The notes under the pieces were generated by a model that saw only the letters and a list, made by a program, of their open reading frames with translations, had not been told where the DNA came from and ran no database searches. A stretch of DNA of 64,000 nucleotides from Alphaproteobacteria bacterium (GTDB lineage: Bacteria; Pseudomonadota; Alphaproteobacteria; DSM-16000; Inquilinaceae). The DNA is taken from NCBI GenBank assembly GCA_028281925.1, contig JANQIX010000104.1, positions 124,001 to 188,000 on the forward strand, in the 5' to 3' direction. The stretch's first letter is position 1. Each line of letters opens with the position of its first letter. Both the position numbers and the translations under genes were made by a program. Shown here in pieces: positions 1-8,070 of this stretch.

Positions 1-1
1 G

Positions 2-400
2 GACACGGCGGACCGGGATCTGGTGCTGGTCGACAGCGACGGACGCAGCCATCTGGACGGCATGGACCTGGCCGATCTTGGCCATTTCCTGAACGGAAAT
101 GCCATCGAGCCCGTACTGGTGATCCCCGATGGCGTCGACCCTGCCGAGGCGGCCGACATCGCCATCGCGTTTGCCGGTGTCGGGGCCACACGCATGATCC
201 TGACGCGGGCGGATCTTGCCCGCCGACATGGCGGTGCCCTGGCCGCCGCCCACGCCGCCGGCGTCGCCTTCGGCAACCACAGTACCAGCCCGCGCATCAA
301 GGACGGGCTGGCCCCTTTCGACCCAAGGTCGCTGGCCTCGCTGCTTCTCAGCGGCCGCGTTCCGACCGCCAATGCCAGCGGAGCTGAGCCCCTGCAATGA
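2..400 (+). CDS. flhF: Flagellar GTPase FlhF, C-terminal part (5' end outside window)
   Basis: This is the last 132 residues of an SRP-type GTPase of the FlhF family, which helps place the flagellum. The frame is open from base 2, so the gene starts upstream of the window. The visible part has a Walker-B/G3-like element (LVLVDSDGR, where the family usually has DTAGR), a G4-like TRAD, and the closing segment IKDGLAPFDPRSLASLLL typical of the end of the NG domain. The stop codon overlaps the flhG start as ATGA, so the two are translationally coupled. The assignment leans on flhG directly downstream; a divergent FtsY/Ffh relative is much less likely. Confidence 0.72.
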   Translation, partial: DTADRDLVLVDSDGRSHLDGMDLADLGHFLNGNAIEPVLVIPDGVDPAEAADIAIAFAGVGATRMILTRADLARRHGGALAAAHAAGVAFGNHSTSPRIKDGLAPFDPRSLASLLLSGRVPTANASGAEPLQ

Positions 401-1203
401 TGCCATTTCCCGCAAACATCAATGTGAAATCCCCGATTTCACCGCCAATGGCCGCCAAATTCCTGGCGATCGCCAGCGGGAAGGGCGGCGTCGGCAAGAC
501 CTGGCTGGCCATCACGCTGTCCCATGCGATGGCGAAGCTGGGTGCCCGCCCGTTGCTCTTTGACGGCGATCTCGGCCTCGCCAATGTCGACATTCAACTG
601 GGCCTGATGCCCAAACGGGATCTGGCGGCGGTCTTCGACGGCAACCTTGCGCTCGCCAGCGCCAAGCTGCATTTCGCCGCGGGAGGCTTCGACATTATCG
701 CCGGCCGCTCGGGGACCGGGGCGCTGTCCATCCTGGCCCCGCAACGGATCGCAGATCTGCGCAGCGATCTGGCCGAGCTTGCGGACGCCTATGACCGGAT
801 CATCCTCGATCTTGGCGCCGGCATCGACCGCACCGTCCGTCAGCTTGCGAGCCTCGCCGGAACGGCGCTGGTGGTGACCAGCGAAGAGCCGACCGCCCTG
901 ACCGACGCGTACGCCCTGATCAAGGTGCTGCGCGGCGCCGATCCGACCGCCGACATCCGTGTGGTGGTCAACATGGCGCAGACCCTGCGCGATGGGCGCC
1001 GGACCTATCTGACCTTGGCCAAGGCGTGCGAATCCTTTCTCCGGTTCCGGCCGGCGTTGGCCGGCATCGTGCGCTCCGACCGTCATGTCAGAGAGACGAT
1101 CCGGGCTCAGACATCCCTCCTCTCCCGGTCGCCGTCCAGCGACGCCGCACGCGATGTGGAGAAGATCGCCGCGGCGCTGCTGGTCGAACCGCATGAACCT
1201 TGA
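397..1203 (+). CDS. flhG: Flagellar number regulator FlhG (MinD/ParA-like ATPase)
   Basis: A 268-residue MinD/ParA-type ATPase. The deviant Walker A motif GKGGVGKT is at residues 28-35, followed by the switch-like DGDLGLANVD near residue 52 and the Walker B region DRIILDLGAGID. Proteins of the FlhG/FleN/YlxH group limit flagellar number and act with FlhF, whose gene ends in a 4-base overlap with this start. The length is normal for the family. It overlaps the next gene by 11 bases, so flhF, flhG and the FliK-like gene form one transcription unit. A general MinD homologue is the alternative, but the flagellar context favours FlhG. Confidence 0.88.
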   Translation: MMPFPANINVKSPISPPMAAKFLAIASGKGGVGKTWLAITLSHAMAKLGARPLLFDGDLGLANVDIQLGLMPKRDLAAVFDGNLALASAKLHFAAGGFDIIAGRSGTGALSILAPQRIADLRSDLAELADAYDRIILDLGAGIDRTVRQLASLAGTALVVTSEEPTALTDAYALIKVLRGADPTADIRVVVNMAQTLRDGRRTYLTLAKACESFLRFRPALAGIVRSDRHVRETIRAQTSLLSRSPSSDAARDVEKIAAALLVEPHEP

Positions 1204-2839
1204 CCCCTCCGTCGCCACGCTGCTGCTGGCCGCCAATTCCGGATCCGGCGGGGCGAAGGCGGAAGTGCAACTGCCCGGCACGGCGAGCCGGCTGCCGGAT
1301 GCTCTGATCGACCGCCTGGCTGCCGCGGTCCGCACCCTGGTCGTGTCCGGAACGGTGACGCAGTCGCAGGCTGTGGGCACCGTCATGCTGCGCACCCAGT
1401 TCGGTCCCCTGCAGTTCCAAAGCAGCAGCCCGATCCCGGTCGGCGGGCAGGCGGTGCTGACGATCCCGCCACCCGGACCAGGGATGTCGGCGGCCGCCTT
1501 ATCCGCACGGTCGATCCCGGCCACGCTGCTGCTGCCCGGCACGCCGACTGCAGCTGCCACGACACCGGCGGCGCCGGGAGCCGCCCCGATCGCCGGTAGC
1601 GCCCTGCCGTCCGCGCCGGTTCTGCCGGGCGGCCAGCTGGTGGCCGGCCTCGGCGGGATCGCGCAATCGGGCACCACCGCCTCGGCGCCTGCCGTATCGG
1701 CGGCCGGCCCGGCAACCGCGGCGCAACCGGGCTCCCCGCTGCTTTCAGCCTCAGCCTCTTCAGCCAGTGCGCCCTCGGCTCTTCCCGGCGGCACCCCGAC
1801 AACCTCCGGCCAGGCGAGCGCGGCCGGCGCCCAGACTGCACCGCCGGCGGCTGGAGCCCAGCAGCCGTCGAACGCCCACAGCGGCCAATCTCCCTCTCAG
1901 GCGACACAGCTCTACGGTCGCACAGCCGCGTCCGCGGGTCCGATTTCCTCTCCTGGGCCAACTACCGCACCCACACCGGTGGCTGCCCACGGCCCATTCG
2001 GCGCACCTGCGGCAGGTCCGACCGGCCAGGCAGCCCTGCCGGATGCCGGCACCGGGTCCCTTGCGGGCCGGCCAGCGAAACCGCCGCACTCCCTGCCCCA
2101 CCGTCCCACTTCCGCGCAACCCCAGGCCGCGGCTGGGGGCAACACGACAGCTGCTGCCGCTGCGTCGGGCGCGGCGGCCTTGCCGTCGGGCGAGGGCGTC
2201 ACGCCCGCGCTGAGAGAGGCGCTTGCCGCCCTCGGCCAGCTTGATCCGGCCCTGGCCGGGCAAGCAGCCCAGAGATCGGTGCCCCAACCGGGGCCCCAGA
2301 TGGGGGCGGCCCTGCTGTTGTTCGTGGCGGCGGCACGCGGCGGCGACGTGCGCGGCTGGCTGGGCGACAAGCCCATGCGTGTGTTGGAAGCCAAGGGCAA
2401 AGGCGACATCGCCAACCGTCTGACCAGCGATTTCACGGCACTGACGCGCCAGTTGACCGAAGCCCCCGCCAGCGACTGGCGCAGCATTCCGGTCCCGGTC
2501 TTCGACCGCGGCTCTTGGTCGGATCTGCAGCTGCATATCGGCCCCCCACCGCAGGATGACGGCACGGATCCCGCCCGGCCGCGCGGCAAGCGCTTCGTGA
2601 TCGACGTGACCTTGAGCCAGCTGGGCCCGCTGCAACTCGACGGGACGCTGACAGCACGCCACCTGGACCTAGCAGTCCGCACTCATGATCCCTTCTCGCT
2701 TGCCGAACGACGGGAAATGTCGGCGACCTTCGCCAAGGTGTGCGAGGGCACCGGCCTGACCGGATCGCTGTCGTTCCAGCCAGACGGCCACAACTGGCTG
2801 CGCCTGACCGGTTCGAGCCGTGGGCAGCATGCCCGCTAG
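1193..2839 (+). CDS. FliK-like flagellar hook-length control family protein
   Basis: A 548-residue protein with an N-terminal region of about 90 residues, a long Ala/Pro/Ser/Gly-rich linker (residues about 95-340), and a structured C-terminal part. The end (LGPLQLDGTLTARHLDLAV, then GTGLTGSLSFQPDG) resembles the C-terminal domain of FliK-type hook-length control proteins. The ATG at 1193 is chosen because it overlaps the flhG stop; the open frame runs further upstream but only inside flhG. FliK proteins are secreted rulers that switch export specificity. The low-complexity middle is too variable for a firm call, and it could be a FliK-related protein of different function. Confidence 0.6.
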   Translation: MNLDPSVATLLLAANSGSGGAKAEVQLPGTASRLPDALIDRLAAAVRTLVVSGTVTQSQAVGTVMLRTQFGPLQFQSSSPIPVGGQAVLTIPPPGPGMSAAALSARSIPATLLLPGTPTAAATTPAAPGAAPIAGSALPSAPVLPGGQLVAGLGGIAQSGTTASAPAVSAAGPATAAQPGSPLLSASASSASAPSALPGGTPTTSGQASAAGAQTAPPAAGAQQPSNAHSGQSPSQATQLYGRTAASAGPISSPGPTTAPTPVAAHGPFGAPAAGPTGQAALPDAGTGSLAGRPAKPPHSLPHRPTSAQPQAAAGGNTTAAAAASGAAALPSGEGVTPALREALAALGQLDPALAGQAAQRSVPQPGPQMGAALLLFVAAARGGDVRGWLGDKPMRVLEAKGKGDIANRLTSDFTALTRQLTEAPASDWRSIPVPVFDRGSWSDLQLHIGPPPQDDGTDPARPRGKRFVIDVTLSQLGPLQLDGTLTARHLDLAVRTHDPFSLAERREMSATFAKVCEGTGLTGSLSFQPDGHNWLRLTGSSRGQHAR

Positions 2840-2894
2840 CAGATAGCGGAGTCGGCGTGCGGATCGCTCTCACGCCTGCGACCGGGAGACCTGA

Positions 2895-3773
2895 TTAGCG
2901 AGCGGCCATAAAGGCGCGTCTGATTGCCGAAGCCATGGCTTGGCTGACCGGACCGCCCCCATTTCGTGCGGACTGGAGAACGAGCTTCGAGGAGGGGATC
3001 GGCCCGAAGCCCTCCCTGGCGCCGAGGGCGACCAGATCATCGGTCAAGGCCGATGCGTTCAGGACCCCGACAGCGATCCCCGCCCTGATGGCGGCCGCGA
3101 CACCTGGCACGCTTTCGCTGGTATAGACGACACGAAAGGGGCGACCGCTTGCGCGCAGGGCTTTCAACGCGATCTCGCGCCACCAGCAGGCTCGGTCGAA
3201 CACCGCCACGGGAAGCGGATCGCGCAGCTGCGCGTCGTGGCCCCGCGACGCGACCCACAGCATGTCATACTCACGCAGTAGATCCATGCCGGGCTCGAGA
3301 TCCTCGACCTCATGGACCGCCAGATCCAGGCCCCCTGTCGCCAACGCCCTGGGAAACCCAGCGCTGAGGGCGCACTGGACGACAAGCTCGACCTTCGGGT
3401 GGTGCCGGCTGAACTCGGCAACGATACGTGACAGCGTGCCCCGGCTGTGATCGTCGGGGATCCCGATACGAAGTGTCCCTTCAAGGCCGCTTCCGCTGAC
3501 GTCAGCCAGAGTAGAATCGAGCTCTCGGACGATCTTTCGTGCCGCCGGCTCCAGGGCCTCGCCGGCAGGACTCAGCACGACACCGCGGCCATGTCGCTCG
3601 AAGACCGGCTGTCCGACCAGGCCTTCCAGCTTCTTGATCTGAACGCTCACAGCCGACTGCGACCGCAGCGCCGTCACCGCACCCCCCGTGACGCTTCCGG
3701 CATCCACGACGGCTAGAAATGTGCGCAGCAGGTCGCTGTCCAGCGTGCCCATATCCTCACCCATCGATTTCAT
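2895..3773 (-). CDS. LysR-family transcriptional regulator
   Basis: A 292-residue LysR regulator. The N-terminal winged helix-turn-helix spans about residues 9-68 (FLAVVDAGSVTGGA, then SQSAVSVQIKKLE), followed by the usual effector-binding domain. It is divergent from the permease gene at 3861, with 87 bases between them that must hold both promoters, so it may regulate that permease. Three in-frame ATGs lie within the first eight codons (3773, 3764 and 3752); the longest is given, but the third, preceded by GGTGAGG, is also possible. The effector cannot be told from sequence. Confidence 0.85.
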   Translation of the reverse strand: MKSMGEDMGTLDSDLLRTFLAVVDAGSVTGGAVTALRSQSAVSVQIKKLEGLVGQPVFERHGRGVVLSPAGEALEPAARKIVRELDSTLADVSGSGLEGTLRIGIPDDHSRGTLSRIVAEFSRHHPKVELVVQCALSAGFPRALATGGLDLAVHEVEDLEPGMDLLREYDMLWVASRGHDAQLRDPLPVAVFDRACWWREIALKALRASGRPFRVVYTSESVPGVAAAIRAGIAVGVLNASALTDDLVALGAREGFGPIPSSKLVLQSARNGGGPVSQAMASAIRRAFMAAR

Positions 3774-3860
3774 TAATGCTCAGTATAGGAATTATGCGTT
3801 TTTCGGGATACTCGCAAGCTGGCAACCTGCTTTGGCGATTGAGACGATCGGGAAAGCGCG

Positions 3861-4883
3861 ATGTCAGAGATTGCCGAACGGTCGATGCCAAGCCCTTGGA
3901 TGAGGGCATTGGCAACAGCGGGTGTCCTGGCAATCGTTGGCGCCCTGGTCTGGGCGCCGGATCAGCTATTAGCCACGGCGATCTTCGTCGGCCAAAGCCT
4001 GATCGCCGTGGCCCCCCTTGTCGTCCCGGGGATTCTGCTCGCCGCATGGCTAACCGCCAGTGGCGGCGGCGTTCGTGTCGCCGGGCTCTTCGACGGGCGG
4101 GTTGCCTATACCGTCGTCGCAGCGTCGCTGATCGGCGCCATTACGCCCGTGTGCGGGGTGACGGTACTACCGCTGATGGCGGGCCTGCTGGCCTCCGGCG
4201 TTCCGCTGGCGCCGGTGATGGCATTCTGGCTGTCGTCCCCGATCACGGATCCCGCCATGCTCGCGGCGACGGCGGCGACCCTTGGCGTCAGTTTCGCCTT
4301 GGGCAAGACGGTGGCAGCCTTCGGCCTCGGCCTGCTGGGTGGGTTCTCCACTGCGGCTCTGGCCAATCGCGATTGGACCAGACAAGCCTTGCGCAACAAC
4401 CGCATCGTCGGTGATCTCGGGCGGCGAACCTGCTGCGGTCCGGCCGGGTTCGATCCGGCAGTCTGGGCAACGCCGGAGCGGTGGACGCATTTCCGGCAAG
4501 AGGCGAAAGCCATATCGCGGCTGATCCTGATCTGCCTGGTGCCGGCCTTCGCCGCAGAGCATGCGCTGAATGCGCTGCTCGAGCCGCAGGCGCTATCGGC
4601 CTATGTGGGACCCGACGCCTGGTGGGCGGTGCCGTTTGCGGTTTTCGTCGGTGCGCCGGCCTATCTGGACGGCTATGCGGCTTTGCCCCTGACCCGAGGG
4701 CTGATCGACCACGGGATGTCCCAGGGTGCCGCGATGGCCTTTCTCGTCTCGGGCGGTGTGGTCAGCATCTGGGGCGCAATGGCCATCTTTCCGGTGCTGA
4801 AGCCGAAGCCGTTCCTGCTCTATCTGGGGCTGGCCGTCGCCGGGTCTTTGACGGCAGGCTGGGTGTTCGAGGCGGTCGCTTAG
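3861..4883 (+). CDS. Membrane permease, DUF318/ArsP-like family
   Basis: A 340-residue, very hydrophobic protein with about eight predicted membrane segments. The block TPVCGVTVLPLMAGLLASGV (about residues 95-114) followed by APVMAFWLSSPITDP matches the repeat signature of the DUF318 permease family (PF03773), which includes ArsP organoarsenical exporters and putative metal transporters. C98 in this block corresponds to the conserved cysteine of the family. It is divergent from a LysR gene that may control it. The substrate is unknown; metal or metalloid efflux is an inference from the family only. Confidence 0.68.
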   Translation: MSEIAERSMPSPWMRALATAGVLAIVGALVWAPDQLLATAIFVGQSLIAVAPLVVPGILLAAWLTASGGGVRVAGLFDGRVAYTVVAASLIGAITPVCGVTVLPLMAGLLASGVPLAPVMAFWLSSPITDPAMLAATAATLGVSFALGKTVAAFGLGLLGGFSTAALANRDWTRQALRNNRIVGDLGRRTCCGPAGFDPAVWATPERWTHFRQEAKAISRLILICLVPAFAAEHALNALLEPQALSAYVGPDAWWAVPFAVFVGAPAYLDGYAALPLTRGLIDHGMSQGAAMAFLVSGGVVSIWGAMAIFPVLKPKPFLLYLGLAVAGSLTAGWVFEAVA

Positions 4884-4935
4884 CGGCGGCTGCGACGGAT
4901 CGGTTGGCGGCTCACGAGGCTTCCCGCGCCGCTTG

Positions 4936-5355
4936 CTACGTCGACTTGCGGCGCTGATGCTGGGTCTGGCCGATTTCGTCCAATGTCGCGGTCTCTCGAC
5001 GATTGCGGCGAAGCAGCGCTTTCTGCTGGCGATCGGACTGGACGATCTCGTAGCGCTTGAGTTCCTGGAACGCTTCGGCGATCTCGTCCCGCGCCGCGGC
5101 GATGCGATCCTGCACCTCCGCGATCGACTGGGTCAGGTGGGCCTGGCGTTCAAGCGACGCCCTGATATATGCGCCCAGCCCCGGTGCCGGTTCGGCCTGG
5201 GCTTCGGCAATCGCCTTTTCGCGCGCCAGTTCGTCCGTCAGCCGCACGGCTTCGGACTGCAGGTGTTCGGCCAGCGCCTCCAGCTCCGCAAGCGCCTTCC
5301 GCTTCTCGTCCACGCGCCATCGGCTGAGCCGGATCAGGCTCTCGATCTCGCTCAT
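4936..5355 (-). CDS. fliJ: Flagellar export protein FliJ
   Basis: A 139-residue, highly charged, helical protein with no hydrophobic segment, predicted to be one long coiled coil (MSEIESLIRLSRWRVDEKRK, then repeated Glu/Ala/Arg heptads). FliJ is the general chaperone and stalk of the flagellar export ATPase. The start codon overlaps the fliI stop as ATGA, and the fliI-fliJ order is standard. Sequence conservation in FliJ is low, so the call depends on size, coiled-coil character and position. Confidence 0.8.
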   Translation of the reverse strand: MSEIESLIRLSRWRVDEKRKALAELEALAEHLQSEAVRLTDELAREKAIAEAQAEPAPGLGAYIRASLERQAHLTQSIAEVQDRIAAARDEIAEAFQELKRYEIVQSDRQQKALLRRNRRETATLDEIGQTQHQRRKST

Positions 5356-6776
5356 GACGGCACGTCCCCGGCATCAGCCTGAGGCTCAGGGTCGGTTGCC
5401 GGCATCCCCAGCAGCTCCGCCAGGCTCTGGTACCCGGCAGCGAGATCACTGATCTCGCGCCGATCCTGGCTCAGGAACGCTTCCAGGCCCGGATTGAAGC
5501 GGATCGCCTCGTCGACCTGCGGGTCGCTGCCCTTGCGGTAGGCGCCAAGGCGCACCAGCTCCGCCATGTTCTCAAAGGTCGCCATCAGCTGCCGGCTGCG
5601 GCGCACCAGGGCATTTTCCGCATCCGTGTTGCACCCCGGCAGTGTGCGGGAGACCGACCGCAGCACGTTCACAGCCGGATAACGGCCGCGCTCGGCGATC
5701 GACCGGTCCAGCACAATATGGCCGTCCACGATCCCGCGCACCGCGTCGGCAATAGGCTCGTTATGGTCGTCGCCTTCCACCAGCACGGTGAAAAGACCGG
5801 TGATCGCGCCTTCACCGGTTCCAGGGCCGGCGCGTTCCAACAGCCGCGGCAGTTCGCTGAAGGTGGTCGGCGGATAGCCCTTGCTGGTCGGCGGCTCCCC
5901 GGCCGAGAGACCGATTTCGCGTTGTGCCATGGCAAACCGCGTGATGCTGTCCATCATGCACAGCACATGGTCGCCGGCTTCGCGGAACCATTCCGCGATG
6001 CTGAGGGTGGTATAGGCCGCCTGCCGGCGCATCAGCGGCGATTCGTCGGACGTCGCAACCACGACGACGCTGCGCGCCAGTCCTTCGGGCCCGAGATCGT
6101 CCTCAAGAAACTCCTGAACCTCCCGTCCCCGCTCGCCGATCAGGCCGATCACGCTGACATCGGCATTGGTGTACCGCGCCAGCATCGACATCAGGATCGA
6201 CTTGCCGACACCGGAGCCGGCGAAGATGCCCATGCGTTGGCCACGGCAGCAGGTGACGAAGGTGTTGAGCGCACGGATCCCCAGATCCACCTTGCTGCCG
6301 ACCCGGCGGCGGCAATGGGCCGGCGGCGGCCGGTTGCGGAAGGGGACCGGCGTGTGACCGCGCCTGAGCGGCCCCTTGCCGTCGATCGGCTCACCCAGCG
6401 CGTTGACGACACGCCCCAGCCAGTCGCGGCAGGGCCACAGGCCCGGCGGGTCGGTCGCGACGAAGGCCGACGCGCCCAGCCCCACGCCGTCGAGGCTGCC
6501 GAATGGCATGGCCAGCGCCCGCCCCTGACGAAACCCCACGACCTCGCAGGGCACGACCCGGTTGTCGGCCGTAACGATCGTGCAACGCCCGCCCAATGGC
6601 AACTGTCCGGTCACGCCTCCGATCTCCACCAAGAGGCCGGAGATCGCGGTGACCCGGCCGTAGACGCGGTGACTCGGCAGGGCGTCTACGGTTTCCTTCA
6701 ACGCAGCGAGCGGGGAAAACAAGGCGATGAACCTCAACAGACGCGGCTGACCGGTGCCGCCTGCGCGGCCTTGCAC
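5352..6776 (-). CDS. fliI: Flagellum-specific ATPase FliI
   Basis: A 474-residue F1-beta-like ATPase that energises flagellar protein export. It has the Walker A motif GSGVGKS (residues 187-193), the IGERGREVQEFLEDDLG block, the Walker B CMMDSITRFAMAQREIGL, and the GYPPTTFSELPRLLERAG segment specific to the FliI/YscN group. The frame opens with GTG at 6776 and no ATG is available nearby; a start a few codons later is possible. It overlaps fliJ by four bases. The 298 bases upstream separate it from the divergent ctrA gene and contain CtrA-like sites that may serve both genes. Confidence 0.93.
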   Translation of the reverse strand: MQGRAGGTGQPRLLRFIALFSPLAALKETVDALPSHRVYGRVTAISGLLVEIGGVTGQLPLGGRCTIVTADNRVVPCEVVGFRQGRALAMPFGSLDGVGLGASAFVATDPPGLWPCRDWLGRVVNALGEPIDGKGPLRRGHTPVPFRNRPPPAHCRRRVGSKVDLGIRALNTFVTCCRGQRMGIFAGSGVGKSILMSMLARYTNADVSVIGLIGERGREVQEFLEDDLGPEGLARSVVVVATSDESPLMRRQAAYTTLSIAEWFREAGDHVLCMMDSITRFAMAQREIGLSAGEPPTSKGYPPTTFSELPRLLERAGPGTGEGAITGLFTVLVEGDDHNEPIADAVRGIVDGHIVLDRSIAERGRYPAVNVLRSVSRTLPGCNTDAENALVRRSRQLMATFENMAELVRLGAYRKGSDPQVDEAIRFNPGLEAFLSQDRREISDLAAGYQSLAELLGMPATDPEPQADAGDVPS

Positions 6777-6973
6777 GGGCGTCCGGCTTCAACCACGGAC
6801 CATGCCCCATTGGGGTTAAAGTCGCGTAAAGGCTGCTGCGGCCCTGAATTCCATCGCTTGGCAAGTCGTTTTGCTCATTTTGCCGCAAGAAGAACACTTC
6901 GGGACATTCGTTTCAGATCAAACTGTTGTGCCTAGTTATTGAGGGAATGAAGAAGATTCCTATTGTCCTGGCA

Positions 6974-6988
6974 TTAAGTCACTGTTAA
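6974..6988. promoter_or_regulatory. CtrA box upstream of ctrA (TTAA-N7-TTAA)
   Basis: The sequence TTAA-GTCACTG-TTAA exactly matches the established CtrA recognition pattern of two TTAA half-sites with a seven-base spacer. It ends 86 bases before the ctrA start codon. In Caulobacter and relatives CtrA binds its own promoter at such boxes, so autoregulation is likely. Confidence 0.7.
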
Positions 6989-6996
6989 CCGGAGTC

Positions 6997-7014
6997 CATT
7001 AACGTTTGTTAATG
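6997..7014. promoter_or_regulatory. Palindromic TTAA-rich site before ctrA
   Basis: CATTAAC and GTTAATG form perfect seven-base inverted arms around a four-base GTTT spacer, 60 bases upstream of the ctrA ATG. The two TTAA elements are six bases apart, one short of the canonical CtrA spacing. It may be a second, weaker CtrA site or the site of another dimeric regulator. Confidence 0.45.
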
Positions 7015-7074
7015 ACGAAGGGTGAGCGGGGCCGGCCGGAAACACCCTGAGCCCAATAGAAGGGGAACCAGTCG

Positions 7075-7785
7075 ATGCGTGTCTTATTGGTTGAAGACGA
7101 TAGCGCGACTGCGAAGAGCATCCAGCTGATGCTGCAGTCTGAAGGATGTATTGTAGATACGACCGATCTTGGAGAAGACGGGCTGGAGATCGGCAAACTC
7201 TATGACTACGATATCATCATCCTTGACTTGTTGCTTCCCGATATAGACGGCTATGAAGTTTTGCGGCGTCTCCGCGCTGCCAGAGTAGATACTCCAATTC
7301 TCATTCTCTCGGGACTCACCGAGCTCGATCATAAAATCAAGGGCCTCGGCTTCGGCGCAGACGACTACCTGACGAAGCCATTCGACAAGCGTGAGCTGGT
7401 GGCGCGCATCCATGCCATCGTCCGCCGCTCGAAGGGCCATTCTGACAGCGTCATCCGCACTGGCAAGTTGAGCGTCAACCTCGACACCCGCACTGTGGAG
7501 GTCGAAGGCCACCCGCTGCACCTGACCGGCAAGGAATACGGCATCCTTGAGCTGCTCTCCCTGCGCAAGGGCACGACGCTGACCAAAGAGATGTTCCTGA
7601 ATCATCTCTACGGCGGCATGGACGAGCCTGAGCTCAAGATCATCGACGTGTTCGTTTGCAAGCTGCGCAAGAAGCTGGCGCAGGCGACCGAAGGCGACAA
7701 CTACATCGAAACGGTGTGGGGTCGCGGCTACGTGCTGCGCGACCCGCAGGTCGAGGCCACCGAACAGCGGGCTGTCGCCGTCTAG
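7075..7785 (+). CDS. ctrA: Cell cycle / motility response regulator CtrA
   Basis: A 236-residue OmpR-type response regulator that matches CtrA along its length. The receiver opens with MRVLLVEDDSATAKSIQLML, the phospho-acceptor is D51 in IIILDLLLPD, and the conserved Lys lies in LTKPFD. The winged-helix DNA-binding domain covers about residues 130-230 and ends GRGYVLRDP. CtrA controls flagellar and chemotaxis genes in most alphaproteobacteria, and cell division and replication in Caulobacter; outside the Caulobacterales and Rhizobiales it is usually dispensable and devoted to motility, which fits the neighbouring fliIJ, che and chpT genes. Phosphate should come through ChpT. Confidence 0.96.
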   Translation: MRVLLVEDDSATAKSIQLMLQSEGCIVDTTDLGEDGLEIGKLYDYDIIILDLLLPDIDGYEVLRRLRAARVDTPILILSGLTELDHKIKGLGFGADDYLTKPFDKRELVARIHAIVRRSKGHSDSVIRTGKLSVNLDTRTVEVEGHPLHLTGKEYGILELLSLRKGTTLTKEMFLNHLYGGMDEPELKIIDVFVCKLRKKLAQATEGDNYIETVWGRGYVLRDPQVEATEQRAVAV

Positions 7786-8070
7786 AGGGGACAGCCGCGA
7801 GGCGCGCGGTCGGAACATTCGATCGGACGTCCCAGGACACTCGGTCCTTGGGGCGCCAGGCGTTGAACCGCCTTGTCATCCGGCATGCCCGTCACCCGCG
7901 ATATGGCGAAATAGTGTGAACTTCGCACGGCTGCCCACCGACTTGGGCGTCTGAACCTTGAGTGTCTGAACGGTGTTGCGGCGATCAGCCGGCGGCCGTG
8001 CTGTGCGAATTGCGTGACGCGCTTTCGTGAGTGCGCACGCACCCACGCTCGTCAACCGATCATCAGCGGC
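7786..8070. other. Intergenic region between convergent ctrA and cheR
   Basis: A 285-base spacer between two convergent genes. No credible coding sequence was seen; the short open frames have no ribosome binding site and no family resemblance. The only clear structure is the hairpin at 7831-7852. Confidence 0.4.
7831..7852. terminator. Possible hairpin downstream of ctrA
   Basis: CCCAGGAC (7831-7838) and GTCCTTGGG (7844-7852) can pair as an eight-base stem with one bulged base around a five-base loop. It begins 46 bases after the ctrA stop. There is no T-run after it, so it is at best a weak or factor-assisted terminator. Confidence 0.25.

Larger units (their letters stand above)
6777..7074. 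promoter_or_regulatory. Divergent intergenic region between fliI and ctrA
   Basis: This 298-base spacer is visibly richer in A+T than the genes around it. It carries no plausible coding sequence and must hold the promoters of ctrA (rightward) and fliI (leftward). Its right half contains a perfect TTAA-N7-TTAA box and a separate TTAA-rich palindrome, described individually. A purine-rich ribosome binding site (AGAAGGGGAACC) ends nine bases before the ctrA ATG. Confidence 0.6.

Noticed and set aside
439..1794. Open frame of 451 codons on the minus strand across flhG and the FliK-like gene
   Set aside because: It spans two overlapping real genes in antisense and is low-complexity Ala/Gly/Arg.
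5718..6935. Open frame of 405 codons opposite fliI
   Set aside because: Antisense shadow of a well-conserved ATPase; no ribosome binding site and no family resemblance.
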